Source: Clostridia bacterium
Lineage (GTDB): Bacteria; Bacillota; Clostridia; Lachnospirales; Lachnospiraceae
Assembly (NCBI GenBank): GCA_003246295.1
Contig: QKAS01000072.1
Location: 1 to 64,000, forward strand
Length of the DNA stretch: 64,000 nucleotides
Direction: 5' to 3'
How positions within the stretch are numbered: the stretch's first letter is position 1; the number at the start of each line of letters is the position of its first letter. The notes below the pieces were generated by a model. It was not told the DNA's origin, searched no databases, and saw only the letters and a program-made list of their open reading frames with translations. The translations under genes were made by a program, and so were the position numbers. Shown piece by piece: positions 9,181 through 18,462 of this stretch.

Positions 9181-9224
9181 CCCATCGAATATCATACCAG
9201 CAGCGAGATATTCGATGGGTTTTT
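9181..9224. terminator. hairpin terminator beyond the VOC gene
   Basis: Arms CCCATCGAATATC (9181-9193) and GATATTCGATGGG (9207-9219) are perfect. TTTTT follows on the plus strand and TTTAAT on the minus strand, where it would end the leftward VOC transcript whose stop is at 9228. Confidence 0.75.
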
Positions 9225-9227
9225 CAA

Positions 9228-9683
9228 TTAAATAAGTGTCTTGATATAATCAACTGGATACATAGAGTGTTCAGCGACCTCTTCAACACTGAGCCCCTGT
9301 GAGAGAAAGCGTTTTATTACATGATCCATTTTTTCCGCGATTTCAATGATAATTTTATCATAATCATAAATACGAAATACACGCTGTCCCCAAGGATATT
9401 CCTTTGCAGTATGTATAAATTCAATACCCTCTGTCCTTTGTAATTTAACTAACCATTCATCCAGATTATCTACTTCAAAATAAAGCTGAAACGTATTTGA
9501 ACGCTCTGTCCGCGGAAGGGATTCACCTACCAGTTCTTCATAATTGGACTGTAATGAGAGACCTCGTTCAAAAGAAACATGTACACCAAGATCCATTATA
9601 ATCTTTTGTTCCAGTACTTTCTCATAAAAATACTTTGACCGTTCCATATTTGATACAGAAATCAATACTCCTTGAAATAACAT
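9228..9683 (-). CDS. VOC-superfamily protein (glyoxalase/bleomycin-resistance fold)
   Basis: A 151-residue protein with the paired beta-alpha-beta-beta-beta modules of the VOC fold: LISVSNMERSKYFYEKVLEQK at the start and LYFEVDNLDEWLVKLQ in the middle, then YPWGQRVFRIYDYDKIIIEIAE, where the family usually places a metal-ligand glutamate. The C-terminal 30 residues form a helical extension. It lies 43 bp downstream of the AraC-type gene and is probably cotranscribed. The substrate is unknown. Confidence 0.85.
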   Translation of the reverse strand: MLFQGVLISVSNMERSKYFYEKVLEQKIIMDLGVHVSFERGLSLQSNYEELVGESLPRTERSNTFQLYFEVDNLDEWLVKLQRTEGIEFIHTAKEYPWGQRVFRIYDYDKIIIEIAEKMDHVIKRFLSQGLSVEEVAEHSMYPVDYIKTLI

Positions 9684-9726
9684 AATGCCACTCCTTTTAT
9701 CTTTTATTTGATAAAATGATTATAAA

Positions 9727-10563
9727 CTAAAACTTAGCAATCTCATTGTAAAAATCGGACATGTGATTGCGATATGCCTGTGGGGTAATACCACAGATTG
9801 ATTTGAAATCATTCATAAAGTGAGGCATATCATAAAAACCAGATTTCATACAAACCTGCTGTATACTTAGACTTGGCCGTTGGAGAAACTGAAGTGCCTT
9901 GTTAATTCTCACAAGTCTTGAAAAAGATTTGGCACTGATCCCAAGATACTTGTCAAATATACGATTCAGATGCCTCTCACTGTAGTAAGTTTCTTTGGAA
10001 AGCTCCTTAACTGACAAAGAGCCACCGCTTTGTATAATTTTTTGGTTCGCTAATGAAAATTCCTGTTGATAAAATGAGGTTTTTACATAGTTCATAAATA
10101 ATCGGTCTATCTCATTAATAAATGTATCGATATTCGTTGACTCTTCCAATCGTTGTTCAATCAATCGGTGAAGCATCGGATCTAAATCACATAATGGCAG
10201 TACAATATCTGTCAATTCTTTCTGAGGCAAATTGCTAAAGGCAAAGTATCCTGCAGGGTGGAATTCTATGATGAATATCAGATAATATGAGTTGATTTGA
10301 TTCCCAACACAAGCAGGCTTTTCAAGGGGACCAAACAACTTGCTGTCAATCTGGTTTAAATCGACTGTGAAAACCATCGTGGTGGAACCGTGTGGAATAA
10401 TCGTGTATTGCTCAGACATCATTTCCGTATGTGGAAAGGTAATGGAGTAGTTCGAGATCCATTTTCGAAGAGAAGAATGCGGAAGTAAATACATGAAATC
10501 TTGGTCTCGAAAAATAATTCTGTTCATATTATGATAATCAAAAATAGACTGCTTAGTAAACAT
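9727..10563 (-). CDS. AraC-family transcriptional regulator
   Basis: A 278-residue regulator. The N-terminal half is a cupin-like sensing domain (LRKWISNYSITFPHT, IIEFHPAGYFAFSNLPQKEL). The C-terminal 100 residues carry two helix-turn-helix motifs: SVKELSKETYYSERHLNRIFDKYLGIS and SIQQVCMKSGFYDMPHFMNDFKSICGITPQAYR, the AraC signature. It probably regulates itself and the VOC gene behind it. The ligand cannot be predicted. Confidence 0.92.
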   Translation of the reverse strand: MFTKQSIFDYHNMNRIIFRDQDFMYLLPHSSLRKWISNYSITFPHTEMMSEQYTIIPHGSTTMVFTVDLNQIDSKLFGPLEKPACVGNQINSYYLIFIIEFHPAGYFAFSNLPQKELTDIVLPLCDLDPMLHRLIEQRLEESTNIDTFINEIDRLFMNYVKTSFYQQEFSLANQKIIQSGGSLSVKELSKETYYSERHLNRIFDKYLGISAKSFSRLVRINKALQFLQRPSLSIQQVCMKSGFYDMPHFMNDFKSICGITPQAYRNHMSDFYNEIAKF

Positions 10564-10665
10564 AATACCCCCTCGTATCTTGTGTAGACAAAAATGATGT
10601 CGTTAAGAGACATTTAGATCTTGGCGGTTGGATATCGAAAAAGTAAGACCTGCTATAAAGATTTT

Positions 10666-11001
10666 TTATAGATTTCTCATCTGTTCAATATATTTGTTCC
10701 CCCATTCTTTTAAACTATCAAGGACTATTATAAAATCTTCACCCATAGGGCTTAGACTATATTCTACTTTAGGTGGAATTTGAGAGTATACAGTTCTGAT
10801 GACCATCCCATAATCTTCTAAACTCCTAAGCTGCTTTGTCAGTGTTGACTGAGTGATTTCAGGTAATTTTCGTTGAATTTCATTAAAACGAAGTGTATCC
10901 TCACTTAAAAAATGAAGCAATATTAATGCCCACTTACCTGAAAGTATTTTTTGAGAAGTGGCAAAGGGACATTTACCAAATAGCTCTTCTTGTGTAATCA
11001 T
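10666..11001 (-). CDS. HxlR-family regulator, probably redox or electrophile sensing
   Basis: A 111-residue MarR-like winged helix of the HxlR family. The near N-terminal cysteine in GKCPFATSQKILSGKW is the conserved position used by thiol-sensing members such as HypR and QodR (YodB). The recognition region is FNEIQRKLPEITQSTLTKQLRSLE. It is divergent from the NmrA-like reductase at 11162, a common pairing in which the repressor is lifted by reactive electrophiles. A dyad lies between the genes. Confidence 0.92.
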   Translation of the reverse strand: MITQEELFGKCPFATSQKILSGKWALILLHFLSEDTLRFNEIQRKLPEITQSTLTKQLRSLEDYGMVIRTVYSQIPPKVEYSLSPMGEDFIIVLDSLKEWGNKYIEQMRNL

Positions 11002-11041
11002 ATAAATCCTCCTGATAATTTATAGTATTATAAAAGATACT

Positions 11042-11090
11042 AAGTACTTAAATTAATCGTACTTGTTAATTCATTTGTATAACGTATAAT
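11042..11090 (+). promoter_or_regulatory. divergent promoter with HxlR-type dyad
   Basis: The inverted repeat AAGTAC (11042-11047) and GTACTT (11059-11064) overlaps the -35 (TTGTTA, 11063-11068) of a plus-strand promoter with TATAAT at 11085-11090. A regulator bound here would block the reductase gene. Confidence 0.55.
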
Positions 11091-11161
11091 CTGTATATAA
11101 ACATTATAGCGCCTTAAATAAAAATATGAAATACAAATTTTAGTCTTAGGAGGACAAACAC

Positions 11162-12022
11162 ATGAAAGTATTAGTTACTGGTGCAACGGGACATTTTGGC
11201 GGTTTGGTTGTAAAGAGTTTATTGAATCAAATGGATGCTAAAAATATTTCAGTTAGTGTAAGAAACCCTGAAAAGGCATCCTCATTATCTGAAATGGGAA
11301 TAGATGTAAGACATGGAGATTTCGACTTTCCTGAGACGCTGGCAACTGCATTTGACGGCATCGATAAATTACTTATTGTCTCTACCGATTTAGACAATGA
11401 AACAAGGATTCGCCAGCACAAAGCAGCCGTTGCGGCTTCAAAAACCGCAGGTATAAAGCACATTATATACACAAGCGTTGCCGATGCGTCACATAGTTCA
11501 TTGGCACTTGCCGAGGTTCATCGACAAACTGAAAAAACAATTATTGAGTCTGGTATTGCCTATACTTTCCTCAGAAATAATTGGTACTTAGAAAACGAAG
11601 TTAGTAGCATTCAAGCTACTAATGCTGGTGCTCCTTGGGTTACCTCTGCTGAGTCAGGCAAAGTCGGTTGGACGCTTAAAAGAGAATACGCCGAAGCTGC
11701 TGCTAATGTATTAGCTTCAGAAGGTCATGAAAATAAGATTTACGAACTCTCCAGCCAGCCACAAACCCAAGAAAAACTGGCATCCGTAGTGAGTGCCGTT
11801 ATTGGAAAAGAAATTCCAGTCCTTCATGTCTCCGATGAAGTCTACGGTGAAAGTTTAAGAGCTGCTAATCTTCCTGATTTTTTAGTTGAACTCTTTAAAG
11901 ACATTCAGAAATCCATCAGAGAAGGTGCACTGGACGTTGTAAGCTCAGACCTCGAAAAACTCCTTGGAAGAAAACCTCTTTCTCTTGAAGAAGCTGTTTC
12001 AGAAATTGTGAAGAGCTTTTAA
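11162..12022 (+). CDS. NmrA/QorB-type NAD(P)H-dependent oxidoreductase
   Basis: A 286-residue atypical short-chain dehydrogenase. The N-terminus has the nucleotide-binding loop VTGATGHFGGLV. IIYTSVADAS and AYTFLRNNWYLEN are typical of the quinone reductase QorB/NmrA-like group, of normal length. It probably reduces a quinone or other electrophile using NAD(P)H in the cytoplasm. AGGAGG stands ten bases before the ATG. It is divergent from the thiol-type HxlR repressor, which supports an electrophile-stress role. Confidence 0.9.
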   Translation: MKVLVTGATGHFGGLVVKSLLNQMDAKNISVSVRNPEKASSLSEMGIDVRHGDFDFPETLATAFDGIDKLLIVSTDLDNETRIRQHKAAVAASKTAGIKHIIYTSVADASHSSLALAEVHRQTEKTIIESGIAYTFLRNNWYLENEVSSIQATNAGAPWVTSAESGKVGWTLKREYAEAAANVLASEGHENKIYELSSQPQTQEKLASVVSAVIGKEIPVLHVSDEVYGESLRAANLPDFLVELFKDIQKSIREGALDVVSSDLEKLLGRKPLSLEEAVSEIVKSF

Positions 12023-12090
12023 CTGTTAGCTAAGTTAAGAATTAAATCCCTTCTTTTGTTAATTACTCCACGATAGATAAACACTTATCA

Positions 12091-12867
12091 TTAGTTCGTT
12101 CCTTTATTTATAATATTTTCGCCTTCTGATATTCCCTGAATATCAAAGGACTTTCCAAGTGAAACTGTCATTTGACTTTCATATGTTTTCCATTCGAATT
12201 GAGACCATTCAACACCTGATGTACTCTCATCGTTTTCTTTTATTTCAGTTTGCTGCATACTTTCTTGATGATTATTTTCTTTTATAGAATTCGCAGAACT
12301 CATAGCCATCGCGTATAACTCTGGACTAAAATTCATTAATATTTTTGCTTCTTCACTAGTTACTTTTCCACCTCTGGATATTTTTGCTGCGATTTCAATA
12401 GCCTTAGAAGCATCTTTATAAGCTTTTTGCCACGATTCACTTTGTTGTTTAGCAACGGCAATATCATGCTGCATAACATATTCATTAAATGCTCTCATCC
12501 GATCTGCTTCTGCCTGTTTATCAACTTCTGCCAATTGTTGTTTTGTTTCATCCGACAGATCAATCCTGGTTCCATTTACTGTAATATAACCTCTCGATAT
12601 AGCTCTACTCACCATAGCTGAATCATAAAAATGTATAACAAAAGTATTGTTGTCAGGGCCACTAGTAATTCCAAGTGTATCTTTTCCTGATGTTGCTGAA
12701 AGTTCTTTTGATTTCACTTGTGCTGCATATGCTTCTGAAGATATTTCTAATGTATCTTTACTACTTGTTTTCTTGCTTTTTTCCGAATAAGTTTCCACTT
12801 GTTTTGAACTATTTAGTCCTGTACTATACAATTTATTAGTGACTGCGTTAAGATTCAAACCTATCAC
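12091..12867 (-). CDS. hypothetical protein with flagellar-protein-like N-terminus
   Basis: A 258-residue cytoplasmic protein without a recognised domain. The first 60 residues are Ser/Thr/Lys-rich and contain KDTLEISSEA, a phrase like those seen in flagellar and anti-sigma-type proteins of Firmicutes. The middle (YVMQHDIAVAKQQSESWQKAYKDASKAIEIAAKISRGGKVTSEEA) should be helical. There is no signal peptide or membrane segment. It stands alone, and an inverted repeat surrounds its likely -10 element. No function is assigned. Confidence 0.7.
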   Translation of the reverse strand: MIGLNLNAVTNKLYSTGLNSSKQVETYSEKSKKTSSKDTLEISSEAYAAQVKSKELSATSGKDTLGITSGPDNNTFVIHFYDSAMVSRAISRGYITVNGTRIDLSDETKQQLAEVDKQAEADRMRAFNEYVMQHDIAVAKQQSESWQKAYKDASKAIEIAAKISRGGKVTSEEAKILMNFSPELYAMAMSSANSIKENNHQESMQQTEIKENDESTSGVEWSQFEWKTYESQMTVSLGKSFDIQGISEGENIINKGTN

Positions 12868-12882
12868 ACTCCTTTTTATTGC

Positions 12883-12911
12883 GTGCTAGTATATTATAAA
12901 TGTACTAGCAC
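12883..12911 (-). promoter_or_regulatory. inverted repeat around the promoter of the 12.1-12.9 kb gene
   Basis: GTGCTAGTA (12883-12891) and TACTAGCAC (12903-12911) form a perfect 9-bp dyad, and its loop holds TATAAT on the minus strand. This looks like an operator over the -10 region. In 12912-13193 I see no gene, only AT-rich sequence. Confidence 0.5.
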
Positions 12912-13193
12912 ACCTATTTTCTTAATGTATGACAAAAACTAATTTCCAAATAATCAATTTCATATCAGAAATATTATTCCATCCTTTGATGAAATCTCTA
13001 TAACAAGACTTTGTGTCCAGGATTTTAGCTCGCCCTTGTATAAACCTGGAACTTCCTCTGGTAACCTGATTCATCTCCATAGAATTATATCGGCACTAAA
13101 AAAATAAAAATAAACCAATATTAAAAACCTTAATAAACAAAAGTATAACTTCTTATATATGGCTATCCATTCATCGCATCTACATACACCCAA

Positions 13194-13925
13194 TTAAACT
13201 CCCCCTTGATTAATCACGTATCCTCCATCGTATCCAGCCCCTGGTCCCAGTTCAATTTTCCAATCACAATATTCCATAAACTGCTTATTATGCTCAATCG
13301 AAATCACAGTGTTCCCGCTGACAATCAGCTCATCTAATAATTTCAGTAAATTTTCAATATCAGAGAAATGCAGTCCTGTTGTTGGCTCATCCAATAGATA
13401 TAGAACATTGCCACTTTTTTTGCTAATTAACTCCTTTGCGAGTTTTAACCTTGCAGCTTCCCCACCTGAAAGTGTGGGTGTTCCCTGACCAAGCTTCAAA
13501 TATCCAAGTCCAACTTTTTGCAATGATCTTACTCCATCAATCACTTCTCCTAATTCATTCCAAAATTGAATTGCTTCATTAACAGACATATCTAGAATTT
13601 CATCAATACGTTTATCTCTATACAAAACAGAAAGTATTTTCTTTTTATACCTTTTTCCCTTACAATCAGGGCATTCCACTAATGTTCCTTCTGTATATTT
13701 TACCTTGATTTTTCCCTCTCCCATACAGGTATCGCACTGTCCATACTGACCATTAAAACTAAAATATTTTTCATCCCATCCATTTTCAACAGATAACGGA
13801 GCAGTTGCAAATTCTCTTCGAATTAAATCCATGATTCCTATATACGTTGCAACAATAGACTTTTGTAACCTATTTGTTAGTATCTTGAAACTGTAGAATG
13901 ACGATTCACTGTTACCGACATTATT
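13194..13925 (-). pseudogene. C-terminal remnant of a UvrA-type ABC ATPase
   Basis: The frame encodes only the last quarter of a UvrA: the zinc module CDTCMGEGK...CPDCKGKRY, the signature TLSGGEAARLKLAKEL, Walker B LYLLDEPTTGLH and H-loop SIEHN. The reading continues upstream of the first Met (13832) as SIVATYIGIMDLIR, which is UvrA-like, until a stop at 13926-13928. The N-terminal ATPase and both Walker A motifs are absent, and the extreme C-terminus is short. UvrA is normally about 940 residues, so this is a decayed paralogue. Confidence 0.85.
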
Positions 13926-14057
13926 TCAATGAATCTCTGTGCATTTTTAATTTTTGTTTCCCATATGTATATTATATTAATCTGCCCCTAAATTAACAAT
14001 GGACACTGTTTTTCAGAATGGCACTTACGCTACACAATCTTGCTTGTATGTGGATTA

Positions 14058-14375
14058 TTATTGAATTTCCCCAAAAATATTTTCAATTTGGATTGAATAA
14101 TTCCTCCATTCATCACAATACCATAATAGTTTTTTTACTCCCTCATCTGAGATTTTATAATAGTGTCGTTTCCTACTTTCAATCACAATCGTATATTCTT
14201 CGAGGTAATTATCATTATGAAGCCTTCTTAATACTGGATAGCAGGTGGACTCAGATATTTCGATTATCTGCCTTACGTCCTGCGTTAGTTTATAACCATA
14301 TATACCTTCCTTATTTCTAGATATAACAGACAGCACAATTGCATCTAGTAATTCTGCATTTGCTCGAAACACCAT
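14058..14375 (-). CDS. PadR-family transcriptional regulator
   Basis: About 105 residues with the PadR winged helix: LLDAIVLSVISRNKEGIYGYKLTQDV, ESTCYPVLRRLHNDNYL and RHYYKISDEGVKKLL. The frame opens at 14393, but the family usually begins a few residues before the first helix, so the ATG at 14375 is preferred. It follows the radical SAM gene by 47 bp on the same strand and is probably the last gene of that operon. Confidence 0.88.
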   Translation of the reverse strand: MVFRANAELLDAIVLSVISRNKEGIYGYKLTQDVRQIIEISESTCYPVLRRLHNDNYLEEYTIVIESRKRHYYKISDEGVKKLLWYCDEWRNYSIQIENIFGEIQ

Positions 14376-14422
14376 TATTCCTCCTGCGTTCAAACATTTA
14401 TAAATTTATCATATTTAATATT

Positions 14423-15829
14423 CTAATCTAGAACTCCTTTCTTATAGTTTTCATATCTCGGTTTCTTATGATCTTTACTTTCCCATAATTCACTTGCAAC
14501 AGTTTCCCAATCCTTTGCATATGTATGACATTTGCCACACAGATGCTCTACTGCTTCTGGTGATTGTAAGTCTGTAGATTTTGCACCTGATTCATTGACC
14601 ATTTTCTCAAGTAAATCAGGATTCTCAAGCATTGGACAAGGGCGTAAGTGATTATCGTTAAATGGTTGATTGTCACGGTAAGCCATAAATAGTGGTTGCT
14701 TTAAAGCTTCTAACAAACTGACTTCTTTTATATTAGCGCTAGAATAGTGGATAAATACACATGGTTCTACATCTCCATTCGGATTAATGTGACAATAATT
14801 TCTTCCACCTGCAATACATCCACCTACATATTCACCATCATTTTGGAAATCCATAGCATAAATCTGTTTTCCTCCTTCAAGGCCTCTTATTTCTCTTACT
14901 CGATGATACATATATTCTCTTTGTTCCTTAGTTGGAAGCAATTCAACTACTGCCTCATTTCCAACTGGCATATAGTGAAAATACCAAGTGAATAGACATC
15001 CTTTTTCAATGATTAAATCAAGAAAATCATTTGAAGTAACAGTTTCAACATTTTTACTTGTATAGCAAATAGAAGTTCCAAAAAGTTGCCCATGATTACG
15101 TAAAAGTTCCATTGCATCCATAACTTTTTCAAATACTCCGGTTCCCCTTCTCAAGTCGTTAACCTCCTCAAAGCCCTCAAGGCTTATGGAAAGTGACAAA
15201 TTACCAACTTGTTCCATCTTCGTGCACAATTCCTCGTCCACTAATGTACCATTTGTAAATGCATGAAATTCACATTCACTATGTTTCTCACACAAACGCA
15301 TAATATCATCCTTACGTACTAAAGGCTCACCACCTGTAAACATATAAAAAAATATGCCAATTTCTTTTCCCTGCGTAATTACCCGATCCATATCCTCGTA
15401 AGACAGATTTAATTTATTACCATATTCCGCTGCCCAACATCCCGAGCAATGAAGGTTACATGCACTGGTTGGATCCATTAATATTACCCAAGGTATATTG
15501 CACTGGTTAATCTCTCTCATCTTTCTAATTGTTTTTGTTCCATGTAATGCTGCTTCAAATCCAAGATTAAGCGCTGTCTTTTTAATTACAGTTGGGTGTA
15601 ATTCATCCATAATTCGATTGATATACTGCATCCATTTACTATCCGGATTTTTTACAAGTTTTCTAGCTCCTTCATAGCTTGAATCGGAAAAAGTATTTCC
15701 CATAAACTTTTCTGTGACATCTACTAGTTCTAAAAGTCCCTTTTCCCTATCCTTATTTACATGATTCAATGCTTTATCAATAGCAACCTCAAATACTTTT
15801 CTAGCTGCCTGATGTGTTAGTGTCCCCAT
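14423..15829 (-). CDS. radical SAM enzyme with SPASM-like C-terminus
   Basis: A 468-residue radical SAM protein. About 110 N-terminal residues are helical and of no known family. The [4Fe-4S] motif CNLHCSGC (C124, C128, C131) follows, then the SAM-binding GGEP. The C-terminal third has further cysteines (GGCIAGGRNYCHINPNGDVEPC and HLCGKCHTYA) of SPASM type, probably holding auxiliary clusters. It sits behind a UppS, a YidC and a patatin gene, which hints at modification of a lipid or membrane molecule, but the substrate is unknown. HpnH-like or lipid-coupling enzymes are conceivable relatives; a peptide substrate is not excluded. Confidence 0.85.
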   Translation of the reverse strand: MGTLTHQAARKVFEVAIDKALNHVNKDREKGLLELVDVTEKFMGNTFSDSSYEGARKLVKNPDSKWMQYINRIMDELHPTVIKKTALNLGFEAALHGTKTIRKMREINQCNIPWVILMDPTSACNLHCSGCWAAEYGNKLNLSYEDMDRVITQGKEIGIFFYMFTGGEPLVRKDDIMRLCEKHSECEFHAFTNGTLVDEELCTKMEQVGNLSLSISLEGFEEVNDLRRGTGVFEKVMDAMELLRNHGQLFGTSICYTSKNVETVTSNDFLDLIIEKGCLFTWYFHYMPVGNEAVVELLPTKEQREYMYHRVREIRGLEGGKQIYAMDFQNDGEYVGGCIAGGRNYCHINPNGDVEPCVFIHYSSANIKEVSLLEALKQPLFMAYRDNQPFNDNHLRPCPMLENPDLLEKMVNESGAKSTDLQSPEAVEHLCGKCHTYAKDWETVASELWESKDHKKPRYENYKKGVLD

Positions 15830-15872
15830 TTTTTTCTCCTTTTCTTATGTTTATTTATAATTAATTACATGT

Positions 15873-16598
15873 TTATTTATTAACTCCACCATTGACGCCA
15901 AATCTTCTATCTCTTCTGCCATATTCAACTATTGCAGCATCAAAATCTTCTTTCTTAAAATCAGGAAAAAGTGTTTCTGTAAAATACAATTCTGAATACG
16001 CTAGTTGCCACAACATAAAATTACTAATACGTTGTTCACCACTTGTTCTAATCATCAAATCAATTGGAGGAAGTTCATTGTATAGATAGCATTCGATCAA
16101 GTCTTCATCAATACTATCTATATTTATCATTCCGTTTCTAACCTCTTTGCTTATTAATTTACATACACTAACTATTTCTTCACGACCTCCGTAGTTCAAA
16201 CAAAAATTCACTACTGCTTGTGTATTGTCAACTGTCAAATTTTCCATAAATCGCATAGAATGCTTAACCTTATCACTTAATAAGTTTTTACTTCCCGAAA
16301 AAATCACTTTAATATTTTCTTCATTCATTCTAATTGCAAGTTTTCGAAAATTGTTAGAAAATATTTTCATTAAATAATCGACTTCTGCCTTGTCCCTATT
16401 AAAATTTTCAGTTGAGAATACAAATAAACTTATATACTTAATATCTAGAGATGTTGCATATTTAATAATTTCTTCCAATCTCTCAAAACCTTTTTTATGC
16501 CCAAGCTTTGTATCTAGCCCTCTTTTTTTTGCCCATCTTCTATTTCCATCGACAATAATTGCTATGTGCTCAGGCATTAATTTATCTTTATAATCCAT
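15873..16598 (-). CDS. uppS: cis-prenyltransferase, UppS family
   Basis: A 241-residue isoprenyl transferase that condenses isopentenyl diphosphate onto an allylic diphosphate to build a polyprenyl diphosphate. The catalytic region IIVDGNRRWAKKRG (Asp17), GHKKGFERL, FSTENFNR and the IPP-binding end RTSGEQRISNFMLWQ are all present. The housekeeping uppS normally stands with cdsA and frr; here it stands between YidC and radical SAM genes, so it is probably a second copy making a dedicated prenyl lipid. The symbol marks the family. Confidence 0.9.
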   Translation of the reverse strand: MDYKDKLMPEHIAIIVDGNRRWAKKRGLDTKLGHKKGFERLEEIIKYATSLDIKYISLFVFSTENFNRDKAEVDYLMKIFSNNFRKLAIRMNEENIKVIFSGSKNLLSDKVKHSMRFMENLTVDNTQAVVNFCLNYGGREEIVSVCKLISKEVRNGMINIDSIDEDLIECYLYNELPPIDLMIRTSGEQRISNFMLWQLAYSELYFTETLFPDFKKEDFDAAIVEYGRRDRRFGVNGGVNK

Positions 16599-16639
16599 TT
16601 CATTTCATTCCTTTCAAAAAATCCAATATGATTGAGACC

Positions 16640-17581
16640 TTATACTTTATTATTTAAACAAACCTCCCTCCTATATTTACTCACTGAATTCGCTTTTTCC
16701 GAAATGCTCATGGATTTAGAATGTATCTGTTGCCGAGATATGTCTTCATATAATCTCTCTTCATTAAAGGTTTTAAACAAAGGTTTCTTACTGCCTTTCT
16801 TTTCCATTTTTCTTCTGCTTTCATTTATTAGTTCTTCATCAGAGGACTTTTTCATGTAGAAATTAATAATCAATTGAATAAGCGATCTCGCTACACTTCC
16901 CGCTATCCAGTAGATTCCCATGTATATAGGCAGTGAAATACACATAAATATTGAAATTAGTGGCATCATGATATTCATAGAATTCATTGTTGCATTCATC
17001 GTATCATTCTCTAATTTGGGGGTATCCTGCATAGCAATTTTTGTACTCATCCATTGTGTAAATCCAGCCAAAATCGGAATTATTAACGCTATTTTCACAT
17101 GAAATCCCGGAGTTTCCATAAGATTTAATCCCATAAAAGCATACGCTGCATTTGTGATACCTGGGACATAATTAGGTATATCACTTATTACTTTATACAA
17201 ACACAGAAAAATCGGCATTTGAATAAGTATCGGTCCAATTCCTTTAATCGGATTTACTCCATAATTTTTGTATATTTCTTGTATTTCCATCTGCTGTTTT
17301 AGTATAGAGTCCTGATTTGATTTTCCCTTGTATTTTTCTTGAACTTTTTGAATTTCTGGATTCATGATTTTGCTTATTTTCGAAAACTTTTGTTGCTTAA
17401 TTGTCATTGGTAGGAGCATTACATTAATAGAAATGGTAAAAAGCACAATACAGATTCCAACACTTTCTATACCTATATAACTGCAACCGCAATATATCAA
17501 ATTCATTATAAATCCCATCAATTTGCTAAGTGGCGACAATACTGAATTAAAAAAATCCAAATTAAATTTCCTCCTTCTCAT
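16640..17581 (-). CDS. YidC/Oxa1-type membrane insertase
   Basis: A 313-residue polytopic membrane protein of the YidC family, Gram-positive form without the large periplasmic domain. Membrane segments at about 35-55, 125-150, 165-185 and 205-235 and the cytoplasmic hairpin (KIMNPEIQKVQEKYKGKSNQ) are typical. It places or folds proteins in the membrane. It starts near the membrane segment with no clear lipoprotein cysteine. The genomic place, away from rpmH and rnpA, marks it as an extra copy working with this operon. Confidence 0.88.
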   Translation of the reverse strand: MRRRKFNLDFFNSVLSPLSKLMGFIMNLIYCGCSYIGIESVGICIVLFTISINVMLLPMTIKQQKFSKISKIMNPEIQKVQEKYKGKSNQDSILKQQMEIQEIYKNYGVNPIKGIGPILIQMPIFLCLYKVISDIPNYVPGITNAAYAFMGLNLMETPGFHVKIALIIPILAGFTQWMSTKIAMQDTPKLENDTMNATMNSMNIMMPLISIFMCISLPIYMGIYWIAGSVARSLIQLIINFYMKKSSDEELINESRRKMEKKGSKKPLFKTFNEERLYEDISRQQIHSKSMSISEKANSVSKYRREVCLNNKV

Positions 17582-17595
17582 TGTCTTAAATACTT

Positions 17596-18444
17596 TTAAG
17601 AAATAAATTGCATTAAAGATTCAAATTTTACGTTCATTAGGTCATAACCATGCTGATAGTGCAGAAGTAACTTATCATAGTCAGTTTCTAATCTCTTAAC
17701 CGTTGGTTGGTCTGGTTGTATGACAAATATCTTCCCAGCTTCTTCAAGTGCTTGTATATATTCTAACTTTTTTTGATACATCCCCGGTCTAGATAATATT
17801 GTATTTAAAAGCTCTGGATATCTATTATAAAAGCTCTGATACATTTTTTTCTGATAAGTTGTCAGCGTTACCGTACTGCCTCTATTTCTAGTTAAAATAA
17901 CAACATTTTTCTCATAGCCTTTATCCAATGCTCGCTGTATAGGAATTGAATCTGATAAACCTCCATCCAAATATAGTTGACCATCAATATTTACCATGGA
18001 AGTAAACAGTGGCATACTTGAAGACGCTTTTCCTATAGAAGATAATCTCTTTTCTTGGGACTTTTCCTGAAAATATTCTGCCTTACCGGTCAGACAATTT
18101 GTTACAACCATTTCGCCTTCTATTCCAGAATTGAAATATGTATCAAAATCAAATGGATTTTCTTTGTAAGGAAATTCAAAAAAAATTCTATCCAAATTCA
18201 ATATTTTTCCAGTTTGTAATAACTGGTTTAAACCAAAGAACCGTTGTGATGCTTCTTTCTGAATCATGCTATCACGTGTATATCCTTTTTGTTTAGAGAT
18301 GTAACCAAGCATGTTGCAAGCTCCTGCAGAGGCTCCAACAATATAAGGAAAATAAATATTTCTTTCGATTAGGAAATCCAAAACCCCTGCTGTAAAAACG
18401 CCTCGCAAGGCTCCCCCTTCTAAAACCAATCCTATTTCTTTCAT
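17596..18444 (-). CDS. patatin-like phospholipase
   Basis: A 282-residue serine acyl hydrolase of the RssA/YjjU type. The oxyanion motif EGGALRGVF, nucleophile elbow VGASAGA (Ser39) and the DGG motif (LYLDGGLSDSIP) form the Ser-Asp dyad set. It should release fatty acyl groups from a lipid at the inner membrane face. It is 14 bp upstream of the yidC-type gene in the same operon. Confidence 0.92.
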   Translation of the reverse strand: MKEIGLVLEGGALRGVFTAGVLDFLIERNIYFPYIVGASAGACNMLGYISKQKGYTRDSMIQKEASQRFFGLNQLLQTGKILNLDRIFFEFPYKENPFDFDTYFNSGIEGEMVVTNCLTGKAEYFQEKSQEKRLSSIGKASSSMPLFTSMVNIDGQLYLDGGLSDSIPIQRALDKGYEKNVVILTRNRGSTVTLTTYQKKMYQSFYNRYPELLNTILSRPGMYQKKLEYIQALEEAGKIFVIQPDQPTVKRLETDYDKLLLHYQHGYDLMNVKFESLMQFIS

Positions 18445-18462
18445 CTAGTCTCTCTTTCTATC

